DNA of 45,633 nt from positions 1-45,633 of the forward strand of contig JAJYYE010000007.1 of the NCBI GenBank assembly GCA_021801265.1, in the 5' to 3' direction. Shown here one piece after another: positions 34,720-44,844 of the stretch. Source of the DNA: Pseudomonadota bacterium (GTDB taxonomy: Bacteria > Pseudomonadota > Gammaproteobacteria > Halothiobacillales > Halothiobacillaceae). Every line of letters starts with the position of its first letter. The first letter of the stretch is position 1. A program made the translations under genes and the position numbers. Below the pieces are notes generated by a model that saw only the letters and a program-made list of their open reading frames with translations, made no database searches and had not been told where the DNA came from.

Positions 34720-35661
34720 ATGGAGATCATCAGTAGTTGGGTGGGTAATATCCCCGATTTAGCCGTACCATTTGCCTTGGCTGCACTGGGGTTGATCGTC
34801 ACAGAACGTGCTGGCGTTTTGGCTTTGGGTGCCGAAGGCTTGATGCTGGTGGGCGCGCTGTTTGGGGTAGGGGGGTATCTTCTATTTGACTCAACGGGCA
34901 TTGCGCTATTACTGGCTATGCTGGCAGCAAGCGGGGTTTCGATTTTATTTGCGGTTATGGTCTTGGTTTTGCGTATTAACCAAGTCATTGCCGGTTTGGC
35001 GCTCGTGTTTTTTTGCCAAGGGTTAACCGCATTGCTCGGAATTTTATTTGGCTGGGCCAGTCACCCTGTTTCTGGTTTTGAAGCTTGGACACTCTGGCCT
35101 TTATCTGAACTGCCCATTGTCGGGCGATTGTTCATACAAAACCCTGTAGTTTATTTAACCCCCCTAATTTTTTTTGCGGTGGCCATTTATTTAAACCATT
35201 CCATGAGCGGTTTAAAATTACGCGCAGTGGGTGAAAATCCCCAAGCCGCTGATGCGGCCGGGATACCTGTTTTAACCTACCGTTTTGCGGCAATTTTGGC
35301 TGGCGCCGCTTTAATTGGTTTAGCGGGCGCGTACATTTCGGTGCTCAGTACTAAGATGTGGATTGAGGATATGACCGGTGGTCGTGGTTGGATTGCCGTG
35401 GCGCTGGTGATTTTTGCCCGCTGGTCGCCATGGCGGGCATTCGCAGGTGCGATTTTATTTGGCAGCATTGAAGCTCTCATTCCACAATTGGCCGCCGCAG
35501 GTGTTCGATTGCCGCAGTATTTTGTGTTTATGACGCCCTATGTGGTCACACTGGCTGTCATGATTTGGGTTGCATTGCCCAAGCGAGATCAAAACAAGCC
35601 CGATCAAAAGAACCAACCCGATGCCTTGGGTGAGCCCTTTATTCGTGAAGAACGGCGTTAA
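34720..35661 (+). CDS. Nucleobase ABC importer permease 2, set 2
   Basis: The 313-aa permease has the N-terminal VPFALAALGLIVTERAGVLALGAEGLMLVGA motif and the [22 protein letters not shown] loop. The C-terminal tail is unusually polar, with KRDQNKPDQKNQPDALG after the last helix. It starts 3 nt after the previous gene. Confidence 0.92.
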   Translation: MEIISSWVGNIPDLAVPFALAALGLIVTERAGVLALGAEGLMLVGALFGVGGYLLFDSTGIALLLAMLAASGVSILFAVMVLVLRINQVIAGLALVFFCQGLTALLGILFGWASHPVSGFEAWTLWPLSELPIVGRLFIQNPVVYLTPLIFFAVAIYLNHSMSGLKLRAVGENPQAADAAGIPVLTYRFAAILAGAALIGLAGAYISVLSTKMWIEDMTGGRGWIAVALVIFARWSPWRAFAGAILFGSIEALIPQLAAAGVRLPQYFVFMTPYVVTLAVMIWVALPKRDQNKPDQKNQPDALGEPFIREERR

Positions 35662-35665
35662 ATAA

Positions 35666-36469
<804 letters not shown>

Positions 36470-36471
36470 GT

Positions 36472-36541
36472 CTAGCAGCCTGTCGGAATTAACGCAGTCT
36501 GGCCTTTTCGCGACGGATGGTTAAGTCCGACAGGCTGCTAG
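36472..36541. repeat. 70-bp MITE-like inverted repeat
   Basis: CTAGCAGCCTGTCGGA (36472-36487) is perfectly inverted at 36526-36541 (TCCGACAGGCTGCTAG). The arms extend inward to 22 bp with one mismatch (AATTAAC/GTTAAG). The outer CTAG on both sides could be a 4-bp target duplication. It begins 2 bp after the ydfG stop and has no T tract, so it looks more like a small non-autonomous insertion than a terminator. Confidence 0.55.
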
Positions 36542-36601
36542 TGCTTAATTGCGTAGATTAACGATAGTATTTCGAAGTTGTGAACCGCTCACTTCATGCT
36601 T

Positions 36602-36632
36602 GCGCCAACGGGAGGGGCTCGCCGTTGGGCGC
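36602..36632. terminator. Hairpin between convergent genes
   Basis: GCGCCAACGG (36602-36611) pairs with CCGTTGGGCGC (36622-36632) with one bulged base and a 10-nt loop. On the plus strand TTTTT follows 20 nt later. It may end transcripts from ydfG or from hpxZ, but lacks an adjacent T run. Confidence 0.35.
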
Positions 36633-36662
36633 TTATGATGAACCTTTTTCCCTAGTCAATTT

Positions 36663-37049
36663 TCAACGCGCGCCAATACTCACATGGGCAGACACGATTC
36701 GCCACCCATCCGCGAATCGAACCCAAGCCTGGGTTTGTCGGCCCATGGGCTGATTGGGGCGGATGAACTCTGTGGTGGTGGTGGCAAAATCAGTGCCGAA
36801 GGTATTGATTTTGGTGTTAATCAGGCATCTTTTCAGGGCAGCGGCGGGGCGGGCGTGGCGAAAGGCGCGGATCGCATCGATACCGTAGAGATTTTCGTTT
36901 GCCCCGAAACGAACCACAAGGTCGGTGTGCCAGAAAAAACGATCTAGAATCTCCAGATCATTGTGAACCAAGGCCTGCTCGTACTCTGCGAATACGTGTC
37001 TGACCTCGTCCACAATTTCCTTTATGTTGATGATATTGGGCTCTTTCAT
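36663..37049 (-). CDS. hpxZ: HpxZ/AtzH-like protein (NTF2-fold, DUF3225)
   Basis: The start is ATG 37049 (MKEPNIINIKE, 128 aa) with AGAGG upstream, one base after the hpxY stop. The protein has the DUF3225 pattern: EYEQALVHNDLEILDRFFW, VVRFGANENLYGIDAIRAFR, ATTTTEFIRPNQPMGRQTQAWVRF and GWRIVSAHVS. Relatives are HpxZ of the Klebsiella oxalurate cluster and AtzH, which decarboxylates 1,3-dicarboxyurea to allophanate in s-triazine breakdown. It follows AtzG/AtzE homologues, so decarboxylation of their product is the best guess. It is the last gene of the operon. Confidence 0.85.
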   Translation of the reverse strand: MKEPNIINIKEIVDEVRHVFAEYEQALVHNDLEILDRFFWHTDLVVRFGANENLYGIDAIRAFRHARPAAALKRCLINTKINTFGTDFATTTTEFIRPNQPMGRQTQAWVRFADGWRIVSAHVSIGAR

Positions 37050-37050
37050 A

Positions 37051-38442
37051 TCAGCCTCTTTGGATTCTCGTATTGGCCAATCCCACTTCTTCCAGCGCGT
37101 GGGCAACCCGGAGACATAAGTCTTCACGCCACGGTGGGGCGATGATTTGCACCCCAATGGGTAAATGGGTATTTGGCCAGAGCGGTGCCACCGCAACGGG
37201 CAATCCAATGAATGAGAGGGGTTGAGTGAGTAGACCCATATTGGGACGCGTTGCAAACTCACGATCTCCGATGGTGAATGTGCTTTGCCCCAATAGCGGT
37301 GCTGTGATGGGGGTGGCAGGGGCAATCAGCACGTCGTATTGCTGAAACAAACTTAAAACCCGATCCAAATACCATCGGCGGTAACGAAGCGCCTGTTGGT
37401 ACCATGCGGCAGGTATCAAAGACCCCGCGATGAGCCGATCCCGCGATAAGGGTTCGAATAATTCGATGTGCTCTCGAAGATTATCCAGATAGAGGGCACC
37501 GCTTTCTGCAGCAGTGATTAAATAGGCGGCCGCCCTGGCTGCTGCGACGCCGGGAAGTTCTATCTCGTCGATAGCCTGTAATGCCCTCGCTGCGGTTTGG
37601 GCAGCCCAGCGTGCTTCATTGCCCGCATGCGCGTCAAAGTACCCGGTTAATCTTGCGATGCGCAGTCCATTGATGCCTTGATCGAGTTTGCCCCTTGTCG
37701 GCTCAATGTCGCGCGGTGCGCAGACTGGATCAAGCGGATCGGCACCCTGTAACGCGTCATAAGCGAGCGCGAGATCCTGCGTTGTTGCGGCCAACGGGCC
37801 GAGATGATCCAGACTTGAGACAAACGTTTGTGTGCCGGTTCGAGATAGCCGCCCAAACGTGGGCTTAAGGCCGAACACGCCGCATAATGAGGCGGGTACG
37901 CGAATAGACCCGTTGGTATCGCTGGCCAGACCCATCGGCACCAAACCGGCGGCTACGGCTGCGCCCGTACCACCCGATGAGCCGCCCGCTGAACGGGCGG
38001 TATCTCGGGGGTTATGCGTCGCGCCATAGTGCGTATTTTCTGTGGTAAATCCATACGCATAGGCATCCATGTTCAAGGTGCCCGCCAATAAGCCACCGGC
38101 TCGGTTGAGTCTTTGAATTAAATAGGCATCCTGGCTTGCTGGGGGCTGGGTGGCATAAAGCTTGGCTCCGGCCAGCGTGGTGATGCCTGAAACATCAAAC
38201 AGGTTTTTTACGGCATAAGGCACGGCGGCAAGCGCGCCAAGGGGCTGGCCTTGGTGCTTTAGTCGATCCAAATGGTCGGCTTCGCGGCGTGCGCGCTGCG
38301 CTGTTATTTCGATAAAAGCGTTTAACGCCGGATTGGTTTGCTCGATTCGAGCGAGCGTTGCCTCGGCGATTTCAATGGCGGAGCAGTCGCCACGCGAGAA
38401 CGCATCGACACATTCGGTCGCGGTAAAAGGGAGTGTGTTCAT
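37051..38442 (-). CDS. hpxY: AtzE/HpxY-like amidohydrolase (amidase signature family)
   Basis: The 463-aa cytoplasmic amidase has the Ser-cisSer-Lys triad: Lys in PYAVKNLFDVSG, and the two Ser in the Gly/Ser-rich AGGSSGGTGAAVAAG and the following SDTNGSIRVPASLCGVFGLKP. It belongs to the AtzE branch, in which AtzE with the small AtzG subunit removes an amino group from 1-carboxybiuret. HpxY is the homologue in Klebsiella oxalurate use. The AtzG-like gene directly upstream overlaps it by 4 nt, as expected for a two-subunit enzyme. Confidence 0.87.
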   Translation of the reverse strand: MNTLPFTATECVDAFSRGDCSAIEIAEATLARIEQTNPALNAFIEITAQRARREADHLDRLKHQGQPLGALAAVPYAVKNLFDVSGITTLAGAKLYATQPPASQDAYLIQRLNRAGGLLAGTLNMDAYAYGFTTENTHYGATHNPRDTARSAGGSSGGTGAAVAAGLVPMGLASDTNGSIRVPASLCGVFGLKPTFGRLSRTGTQTFVSSLDHLGPLAATTQDLALAYDALQGADPLDPVCAPRDIEPTRGKLDQGINGLRIARLTGYFDAHAGNEARWAAQTAARALQAIDEIELPGVAAARAAAYLITAAESGALYLDNLREHIELFEPLSRDRLIAGSLIPAAWYQQALRYRRWYLDRVLSLFQQYDVLIAPATPITAPLLGQSTFTIGDREFATRPNMGLLTQPLSFIGLPVAVAPLWPNTHLPIGVQIIAPPWREDLCLRVAHALEEVGLANTRIQRG

Positions 38443-38618
38443 AGGCGATAAATATTGGCAGGCTCTTCGTCGGCTGGGATTGGCTCGTGCTCCAGCGTGG
38501 CTTTCATGCCCGCCAACAGTGCAAACTGTTTGGCTACCTCGAGTCGTACGTCCGGCGTTAAGATCAAGTTATTCAGACTCAATGCGGCATCAATGTAGGC
38601 ATCATATTCAGGATCCAT
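38439..38618 (-). CDS. hpxX: AtzG/HpxX-like small subunit (DUF4089)
   Basis: A 59-aa ORF begins at ATG 38618 with GAGGAA upstream and ends ANIYRL at 38439. It is short enough to be missed by automated callers. The helical pattern ([33 protein letters not shown], then an acidic/Pro tail [13 protein letters not shown]) matches the AtzG small subunit that stabilises AtzE and builds its active site. It overlaps the upstream hydrolase by 11 nt and hpxY by 4 nt, so all three are coupled. Confidence 0.82.
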   Translation of the reverse strand: MDPEYDAYIDAALSLNNLILTPDVRLEVAKQFALLAGMKATLEHEPIPADEEPANIYRL

Positions 38619-39318
38619 TTTTTGATTCCTCGTGGTGCTGCGGTGTTGCGGTCAGAATGGATTTGAGTGATGCCGTCCAGCCAACGATACCCTCTTGCGC
38701 ACGAATCATCTCCAGCGTGGCCTGTTTGAAATGGGGAAAGTAGCTTTCAGTCGCTTCTTCGATAAGCACACATTCATAACCCCGATCATTCGCTTCGCGC
38801 ATGGTGGTTTGTACGCAAACCTCAGTAGTGACACCGCCGAACAACAAATGGGTTATGCCATGATTCTTGAGTATTTGCCCGAGTTCAGTCGCATAAAAAG
38901 CCCCTTTACCGGGTTTGGTTATCACGATCTCGCCCGGTAGCGGCGTCAGTTCCTCGACAAAATCGGTGCCAAATTCTCCATTAATCAAAATCCGACCCAT
39001 GGCACCTTGATCGCCGATGCGCAGCTTCGGTGCGCCGCGATGGCGTTTGGCCAATGGGCAATCCGACAAATCCGCCGCATGGGCTTCTTTGGTGTGTACA
39101 ACGAGCATGTTTTGCGCACGACACCAGTCCAGGAGTTGATGTGCTGCCCCGACTGCAGGCAATAAATGCGCGACATCATTGCCGAGGGTATCGCCAAACC
39201 CGCCGGGTAAAATAAAGTCGCGCTGCATGTCGATCATAATCACGGCGGTGCGTGCGGGTGCAAATTGCAAGGGGTAGGGTAAAGCCTCAATGAAGCAGGT
39301 TTTGTCCATGGCGCTCAT
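38608..39318 (-). CDS. Isochorismatase-fold cysteine hydrolase, second copy
   Basis: The 236-aa cytoplasmic amidohydrolase has the triad Asp30 (IDMQRDF), Lys135 (TKPGKGAF) and Cys168 (TTEVCVQ). It shares the [24 protein letters not shown] block with biuret hydrolases and ureidoacrylate hydrolases but differs from the BiuH copy in the substrate-loop region ([18 protein letters not shown]). It lies between the ATPase and hpxX, overlapping both. The substrate is unknown; an amide intermediate of the AtzGE route is likely. Confidence 0.85.
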   Translation of the reverse strand: MSAMDKTCFIEALPYPLQFAPARTAVIMIDMQRDFILPGGFGDTLGNDVAHLLPAVGAAHQLLDWCRAQNMLVVHTKEAHAADLSDCPLAKRHRGAPKLRIGDQGAMGRILINGEFGTDFVEELTPLPGEIVITKPGKGAFYATELGQILKNHGITHLLFGGVTTEVCVQTTMREANDRGYECVLIEEATESYFPHFKQATLEMIRAQEGIVGWTASLKSILTATPQHHEESKNGS

Positions 39319-40886
39319 GTGACCGCCCGCTCTTCGAGGTGCCCACCGGCCATGTAGTGGCCGAGTACGCGAATATCGGCTTGATCGGCGGGTATTTCGT
39401 AAACCAGTTTGCCCTCGCTCATTACGACGATGCGATCGGCGAGTTCCAGCAGTTCGTCCAAATCTTCGCTGACCAGCAAGATGGCGGTACTGCTGGCTCG
39501 CGCGGCAAGTAAACGGGCATGGGTTTCTGCCACGGCGTTAAAATCCAAACCGAAGACGGGGTTCGCGACGATCAGCAAATTTACCGGGTGTGATAATTCG
39601 CGCGCCAAAACAGCGCGTTGCACGTTGCCGCCCGACAAGGTCTGCATTTTTGCGTTGATGCCATCCGTTTTCACACCGAAGGTTTCCACATAACGTTGCG
39701 CTTGTTGGTTGAGCGCGCGTCGGTTGAGGAGAAATCCGAATTTGGCGAGCGGAGGCCGATCGTAATTGCGCAATGCCATGTTCTCCGCAACCGATAAACT
39801 GGCCACGCAGGCATTGCGCAGTGGCTCTTCGGGCAGCATGATCACCTTATGTTGGCTGATTTCTGCGCGCGTGCCCGAGTAGGGCTCGCCCTCAACGAAA
39901 ATCTGCCCGCTGGATTTTTTCCGTTGTCCCAGCAATACCTCAACCAGCTCTTTTTGCCCGTTGCCGGATACGCCAGCGATGCCGAGGATTTCCCCAGGGC
40001 GAACTGCTAAGTCAATGCCATTTAACACGGGTTGATCAAGATCGCCACGCGCGTGCAAATGCTCAACTACCAGATATGGGCGGAGTTCGAGGTTCATGGG
40101 CACGATGGATCGAGCTATTGGTTGATGAGCCAACGGGCTGCCCACCATCATTTCAGCCATCTGATCGACGTTCAGATTTGCAACCGAACCACAGCCCGCA
40201 AATTTTCCGCGTCTTAAAACGGTGACATCGTCGGCATAAGCCGTCACTTCACGAAATTTATGGGTGATGATGAGCACGGTTAATGCCTTGGCAGTCGCAA
40301 GGTTTTTTACGAAACCCAGGACTTCGTCGGCTTCATCAGGCGTCAGCACCGATGTCGGTTCATCCAAAATCAAAAAACGACGTTGAAGGTACAGTTGCTT
40401 AATGATTTCGACTTTTTGTTTTTCACCGGCAGCCAGCGTGCCCGCGAATTTATCCAGGGGAATCTTGAATGGTAGGGTTTCAATAAAAGCCACGAGTTGC
40501 TCCCGTTCTTTGCGCCAGTTGATTAATGCGGGAAGTGATCCTTTGGACATGACCAAATTTTCTGCAACAGTCATGCCGGGAACGAGAGTAAAACTCTGGT
40601 ACACCATGCCGATACCCAACTGCGAGGCCTCGCGGGGTGAAGGGATTTTTACTTCCCGGTGATCGGCCAGCACATCGCCCGCATCGGGCGTATAAAAACC
40701 CACCAAGCATTTGACCAGGGTGGATTTCCCGGCGCCATTCTCGCCCAGCAAGGCGTGGAAGCCCCCTGAGGGGATGCGCAATGAGACATTGTCGAGAGCG
40801 ATCACATCGCCAAATCTCTTGCTCAGGCCGATGATTTCAAGATCGAGGCCATGACTTTTCCCTAAGATTTCTTTGGATGAGTTCAT
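39315..40886 (-). CDS. ABC importer ATPase, set 3 (YufO type)
   Basis: The 523-aa protein fuses two nucleotide-binding domains. Domain 1 has [21 protein letters not shown] and [11 protein letters not shown]. Domain 2 has [10 protein letters not shown] and [15 protein letters not shown], with a degenerate Walker B (ANPVFGLD). It sits between two cysteine hydrolase genes with ATGA overlaps on both sides, unusual placing for a transporter subunit and a sign of tight co-translation. It serves the permeases at 41.6-43.6 kb. Confidence 0.92.
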   Translation of the reverse strand: MNSSKEILGKSHGLDLEIIGLSKRFGDVIALDNVSLRIPSGGFHALLGENGAGKSTLVKCLVGFYTPDAGDVLADHREVKIPSPREASQLGIGMVYQSFTLVPGMTVAENLVMSKGSLPALINWRKEREQLVAFIETLPFKIPLDKFAGTLAAGEKQKVEIIKQLYLQRRFLILDEPTSVLTPDEADEVLGFVKNLATAKALTVLIITHKFREVTAYADDVTVLRRGKFAGCGSVANLNVDQMAEMMVGSPLAHQPIARSIVPMNLELRPYLVVEHLHARGDLDQPVLNGIDLAVRPGEILGIAGVSGNGQKELVEVLLGQRKKSSGQIFVEGEPYSGTRAEISQHKVIMLPEEPLRNACVASLSVAENMALRNYDRPPLAKFGFLLNRRALNQQAQRYVETFGVKTDGINAKMQTLSGGNVQRAVLARELSHPVNLLIVANPVFGLDFNAVAETHARLLAARASSTAILLVSEDLDELLELADRIVVMSEGKLVYEIPADQADIRVLGHYMAGGHLEERAVT

Positions 40887-41566
40887 GTGGTCATTCCCAA
40901 AATAGTATCAGTGCTGTGGGCCACGGCACCGAAAACGCCGCCCTGCATTTTCACCATATGCAACGCGGCTTGATGGTTGGATACATCGGTGGCCGCGCAG
41001 GCATCCTCGACAATCAGGCACTCAAATCCGCGGTCATTGGCTTCGCGCATGGTGGTATGGACGCATACATCCGTTGTGATGCCTGTGAGGATCAAATTGC
41101 GAATCCCGCAGGTTTTTAAAATCAGTTCAAAATCAGTAGCATAAAATGAACCTTTGCCGGGTTTGTCGATAATCACCTCATGCGGCAGGGGGGCTAACTC
41201 GGGAATAATCTCCCACCCGGGTTGCCCTCGAACCAGAATTTGCCCACAGGGGCCGAAATCGCCGATGCCCGCCCCAATCTGACGGGAGCGCCAGCGTTTG
41301 TTTTCGGGTAAATCCGATAGATCAGGTCGGTGACCTTCCCGTGTGTGAATGACCTTATACCCCTTGCTTCGTGCCCTATCCAGCAGTTGGGCGATGGCCG
41401 GAATTGGGGTGCGGGTGAGTTCGATGTCGTACCCCATGGTCTCGACATAACCGCCCGAGCCGCAAAAATCGATCTGCATATCGATCACAACTAATGCCGT
41501 ATTTTCTGCCTTAAGATTGCCGTCATAAGGCCATAGGTAAGGCTCAGCCTGAATAAATCTGCTCAT
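40883..41566 (-). CDS. biuH: Biuret amidohydrolase homologue
   Basis: The 227-aa isochorismatase-fold enzyme is very similar to BiuH of Rhizobium leguminosarum as I recall it, which converts biuret to allophanate and ammonia. The triad Asp29 (IDMQIDF), Lys135 (DKPGKGSF) and Cys168 (TTDVCVH) falls at a constant offset of 7 from BiuH Asp36/Lys142/Cys175. The pyramid of matching segments includes [48 protein letters not shown] and [10 protein letters not shown]. No AtzD-type cyanurate hydrolase or allophanate hydrolase is visible in the window. Confidence 0.85.
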   Translation of the reverse strand: MSRFIQAEPYLWPYDGNLKAENTALVVIDMQIDFCGSGGYVETMGYDIELTRTPIPAIAQLLDRARSKGYKVIHTREGHRPDLSDLPENKRWRSRQIGAGIGDFGPCGQILVRGQPGWEIIPELAPLPHEVIIDKPGKGSFYATDFELILKTCGIRNLILTGITTDVCVHTTMREANDRGFECLIVEDACAATDVSNHQAALHMVKMQGGVFGAVAHSTDTILGMTT

Positions 41567-41597
41567 GGACAGGCTCCGGGTTTCGTCTTCATGATAA

Positions 41598-42533
41598 TCA
41601 CTGCCGCACCAAACTCAGTTCGCCTGGCGCACCTGAAATTTTGCGATTTGGGGCGGTGGTTAAAATTAAGATGACGAGTGTGAGCACATAGGGCAGTGCA
41701 TTGAGTAAATAAAACCCACTGGTTAGCCCCATTGCCTGGAAAGCAGGCCCTAGCGCACCAGCCGCACCAAAAAGCAATGAAGCCCACAAGCAGCGTAAAG
41801 GTTCCCAGCGCGCAAAAATCACCAAGGCCACGGCCATAATGCCTTGTCCCGATGAAAGTCCTTCGCTCCAGCTACCGGGGTAGTACAGCGACAGAAATGA
41901 GCCGCCGACTCCGGCTAAAAACCCACCAAACACGGTCGCCATGATTCGAGTCGGGACGACACGAAAGCCCATGGCACGCGCCGCATCTTCGCTATCACCG
42001 ACGATGCGAATCCTCAAACCCCAGCGGGTGCGCAGGAAGGCAAAGTGCAGCAGCACGGCTAATACAATGCCGAGCAAAAACAGGGGATTAATTTGTAGCG
42101 CAGATTGAATCTGCGGTGAGTCGCTCCAGAATCCGAACGGAATGGACGATAGGGTTGGAGCTTGGGGCTGAATTAAGGACTTGCCTAAGAAAAATGCCAA
42201 CCCCGTGCCCAACAGCATGAAACTAATGCCAATAGCAATATCATTAACGCGCTTTAAACTGCATAAAATACCATGGAGCAAACCAAGCGCAGCGCCCACG
42301 ACTCCCGCAGCAAGTACACCTAACCAAGCTGAGCCGGTATACAGCGAGGCACCATAACCCGCCATCGCGCCCATCATCAGCACGCCTTCCAGGCCTAGGT
42401 TAATGCGTCCAGATTTCTCGGTGATGCACTCGCCCAAGCTTACCAACAAAAAAGGCGTGCTGGCTCGAATGGCACCGGCCAGAATTGCAATGGGCAAACC
42501 CCACCAGCCTAAACTTTCCGTGACTTCTGTCAT
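41598..42533 (-). CDS. ABC importer permease 2, set 3
   Basis: The 311-aa short permease of the BMP-type pair has the N-terminal [38 protein letters not shown] and the [21 protein letters not shown] loop. About eight helices are visible. Its ATG overlaps the stop of permease 1 as ATGA. biuH follows 31 bp later. Confidence 0.92.
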   Translation of the reverse strand: MTEVTESLGWWGLPIAILAGAIRASTPFLLVSLGECITEKSGRINLGLEGVLMMGAMAGYGASLYTGSAWLGVLAAGVVGAALGLLHGILCSLKRVNDIAIGISFMLLGTGLAFFLGKSLIQPQAPTLSSIPFGFWSDSPQIQSALQINPLFLLGIVLAVLLHFAFLRTRWGLRIRIVGDSEDAARAMGFRVVPTRIMATVFGGFLAGVGGSFLSLYYPGSWSEGLSSGQGIMAVALVIFARWEPLRCLWASLLFGAAGALGPAFQAMGLTSGFYLLNALPYVLTLVILILTTAPNRKISGAPGELSLVRQ

Positions 42534-43627
42534 GATTTAGCTCCTGCTGTCCCCGGCTTTGGCTCTGAGGCTGCACCGGGTTTAAAGAACCGAAAGCGGC
42601 CGAGGAAGGTATCGCTGGCAAGAATGACAACAAACAAAATGCCTTGAAAAACAATCACCGTGGCATCCGGCATATCAAGACGGCGCTGTAACAGGCTGCC
42701 AGCTGCATCAATGCCGCCAAATAAAATGGCAACAGGAATCACCGCCAACGGATTTTGGCGGGCGATGAATGCGACTAAAATCCCGGTAAACCCATAGCCA
42801 GCGACAATCGCGGAGTTGGCATCGCCGTGCACGGCCGCCACTTCGATCGCACCCGATAAACCCGCAGCGGCACCGCCCATTGCGGCCGCGCCGACGACCC
42901 AAATATTGACGCGTAAACCAGCCATTTGGGCAGCACGCGGATTGCCGCCCACCGCACGGAGCGCGAGTCCGATGGTGGTGAATTTCAGAACAAACCAGGC
43001 AATCAGCGCGCAGACGATGCCGATGATCAAGCCGTAATGCACATCCAAACCTGGAATATTGCCAATCATGTTGGCATCACCAATCGGGCGGGTGGAGGGA
43101 TTGTTCGTGCTTGCCGGATCCCTTAATGGACCTTGAATACAATAATTCAGCAAGGCGATTCCCATGTAGGAAAGCAGCAGACTACTGATCGTCTCGTTCA
43201 CGCCGCGATAATTACGCAGCCAGCCGGAAAGACCAAACCAAAGAGCGCCCGTCAAGGCGCCAACCGTGAGCATGCCGAGCTGCACGATGAAGGGAGCCGT
43301 GTCATGAAGGGCGTAGCCCGCCACGGCGGCGAGCAAGGCGCCCACAGCCAACGCGCCCTCGCCACCAATGATCACCATGCCCGCTTGCGCCGGAATAGCC
43401 ACGGCTAAGCCAGTGAGAATCAGGGGAGAAGCGAGAACTAACGTGTTCTGTAGCGAGAAACTCGAACCGAAGCCACCCTGATATAAAATCCAGAATACTT
43501 CCGGCGGAGATTGCCCGACGAGCGCAATAAAACCTGCAAAAAGCAGCATTGCCACCAAGACGGCACCCGTCGGCACCAAGACTGGTTCAGCGATAGGTAA
43601 TAAAAACCTTTTGATGCCTGCATACAT
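42530..43627 (-). CDS. ABC importer permease 1, set 3
   Basis: The 365-aa longer permease has PLILTGLAVAIPAQAGMVIIGGEGALAVGALL, YRGVNETISSLLLSYMGIALLN and GYGFTGILVAFIARQNPLAVI. It has a positively charged C terminus. GGAAG precedes the ATG. A 68-bp gap separates it from the binding-protein gene upstream, the largest gap in the operon. Confidence 0.92.
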   Translation of the reverse strand: MYAGIKRFLLPIAEPVLVPTGAVLVAMLLFAGFIALVGQSPPEVFWILYQGGFGSSFSLQNTLVLASPLILTGLAVAIPAQAGMVIIGGEGALAVGALLAAVAGYALHDTAPFIVQLGMLTVGALTGALWFGLSGWLRNYRGVNETISSLLLSYMGIALLNYCIQGPLRDPASTNNPSTRPIGDANMIGNIPGLDVHYGLIIGIVCALIAWFVLKFTTIGLALRAVGGNPRAAQMAGLRVNIWVVGAAAMGGAAAGLSGAIEVAAVHGDANSAIVAGYGFTGILVAFIARQNPLAVIPVAILFGGIDAAGSLLQRRLDMPDATVIVFQGILFVVILASDTFLGRFRFFKPGAASEPKPGTAGAKS

Positions 43628-43695
43628 GATTGATGGCTTCCAGGGGTAAGGATGGATGGTGCCATCCTCAGGGGCTCGGCACCGGATCGCGCTGC

Positions 43696-44814
43696 TTAAA
43701 TCTGACCGATGACGCCAGCGACGAGATAGTTCATCTGCTCGAGCACCACATCTCTTTGGTCTTGGCTGACGCCAGTTGCAATGACCGTTTTCCCGGTGTT
43801 GTCCTTGAGGGGGCCCTTAAAGATCGTAAAGCCCCCTTCGAGCATCTTCGCTTTAATCGCGTCGGCGGTTTGTTTTGCCTGCTCGGGTACCGCCTTGCCA
43901 TAGGGGCTCATTTTGACAAAACCTTCTTTCAAGCCACCCCGCAAGAAGTTAATCATCGGTTTGCCCTCGTGGGCAGCATCGACCAAGATTTTGTACGGCA
44001 TCGCCCATACCCACTCGGCGCCAGTTAAATAACCCCTTGGGGCCAGTGAAGATTGGTTGACATGGTAACCCGTGCAGTAAACTCCACGTTTTTCGGCGGT
44101 TTCGATAATGACCTTTGGGCTATCAACATGACAGGTGATGACATCGCAGCCTTGATCGATCAGGCTATTCGCGCTTTCGGCCTCCTTGACCGGCATTGAC
44201 CAATCACCGGTAAAAATCACATTCGTCGTAAACGAGGGATCGACCGACTGAGCGCCCAAGGTGAATGAATTGATATTGCGCAAAACTTGCGGGATAGGCT
44301 TGGCCGCGATAAACCCGAGCTTTTTGGTTTTACTCACATGCGCAGCGACCACACCGCTCAAGTATTCACATTCATCAATGTAGCCGAAGAAACTACCTGT
44401 GTTCATCGGATCCTTGGGCGTCCAAAGTCCGCCGCAGTGGGCAAATCTAATTTTGGGATATTGCTTGCCCAGTTTGATGACATAGGGATCAAAGTAGCCA
44501 AACGAGGTTGCGAAAATCAATTTGGCGTCATCTTGCTCGATCATGGCCTGCATCGTTTTTTCTACGGCGATGGTTTCCGGGACGCGTTCTTCTTCAACTA
44601 CCCGCACAAAAGGTAATTTTTTGATGGCGGCAATGGCTTCGGCATGAGATTGGTTGTACCCATAGTCATCACGCGAGCCCACATATACGGCGCCCACGGT
44701 CATTTTTTCTGCTGCGAGTCCATCGCGAAAGCCGAAGGACATTAAGGTGACTGCGGCAGCGGTGCCGCCGAGTTGCTTTAATACTTGGCGGCGGGATTGA
44801 TCAATATTGCTCAT
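43696..44814 (-). CDS. BMP-family binding protein, set 3, Tat signal
   Basis: The 372-aa periplasmic protein has a twin-arginine signal (SRRQVLKQLGG, hydrophobic to ~residue 34, cleavage after GLAA). It has BMP motifs VGAVYVGSRDDYGYNQSH, FATSFGYFDPYVIKLGKQYPKIRFAHCGG, SFFGYIDECEYLSGVVAAHVSKTKKLGFIAAKP and GCDVITCHVDSP. The Tat signal differs from the Sec signal of the set-2 protein. The ligand probably resembles biuret, a ureide or a triazine-like ring. AAAGAGAG precedes its ATG. Confidence 0.92.
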   Translation of the reverse strand: MSNIDQSRRQVLKQLGGTAAAVTLMSFGFRDGLAAEKMTVGAVYVGSRDDYGYNQSHAEAIAAIKKLPFVRVVEEERVPETIAVEKTMQAMIEQDDAKLIFATSFGYFDPYVIKLGKQYPKIRFAHCGGLWTPKDPMNTGSFFGYIDECEYLSGVVAAHVSKTKKLGFIAAKPIPQVLRNINSFTLGAQSVDPSFTTNVIFTGDWSMPVKEAESANSLIDQGCDVITCHVDSPKVIIETAEKRGVYCTGYHVNQSSLAPRGYLTGAEWVWAMPYKILVDAAHEGKPMINFLRGGLKEGFVKMSPYGKAVPEQAKQTADAIKAKMLEGGFTIFKGPLKDNTGKTVIATGVSQDQRDVVLEQMNYLVAGVIGQI

Positions 44815-44844
44815 GGTTTGCTCTCTTTAAAGTGAAATGAACGA

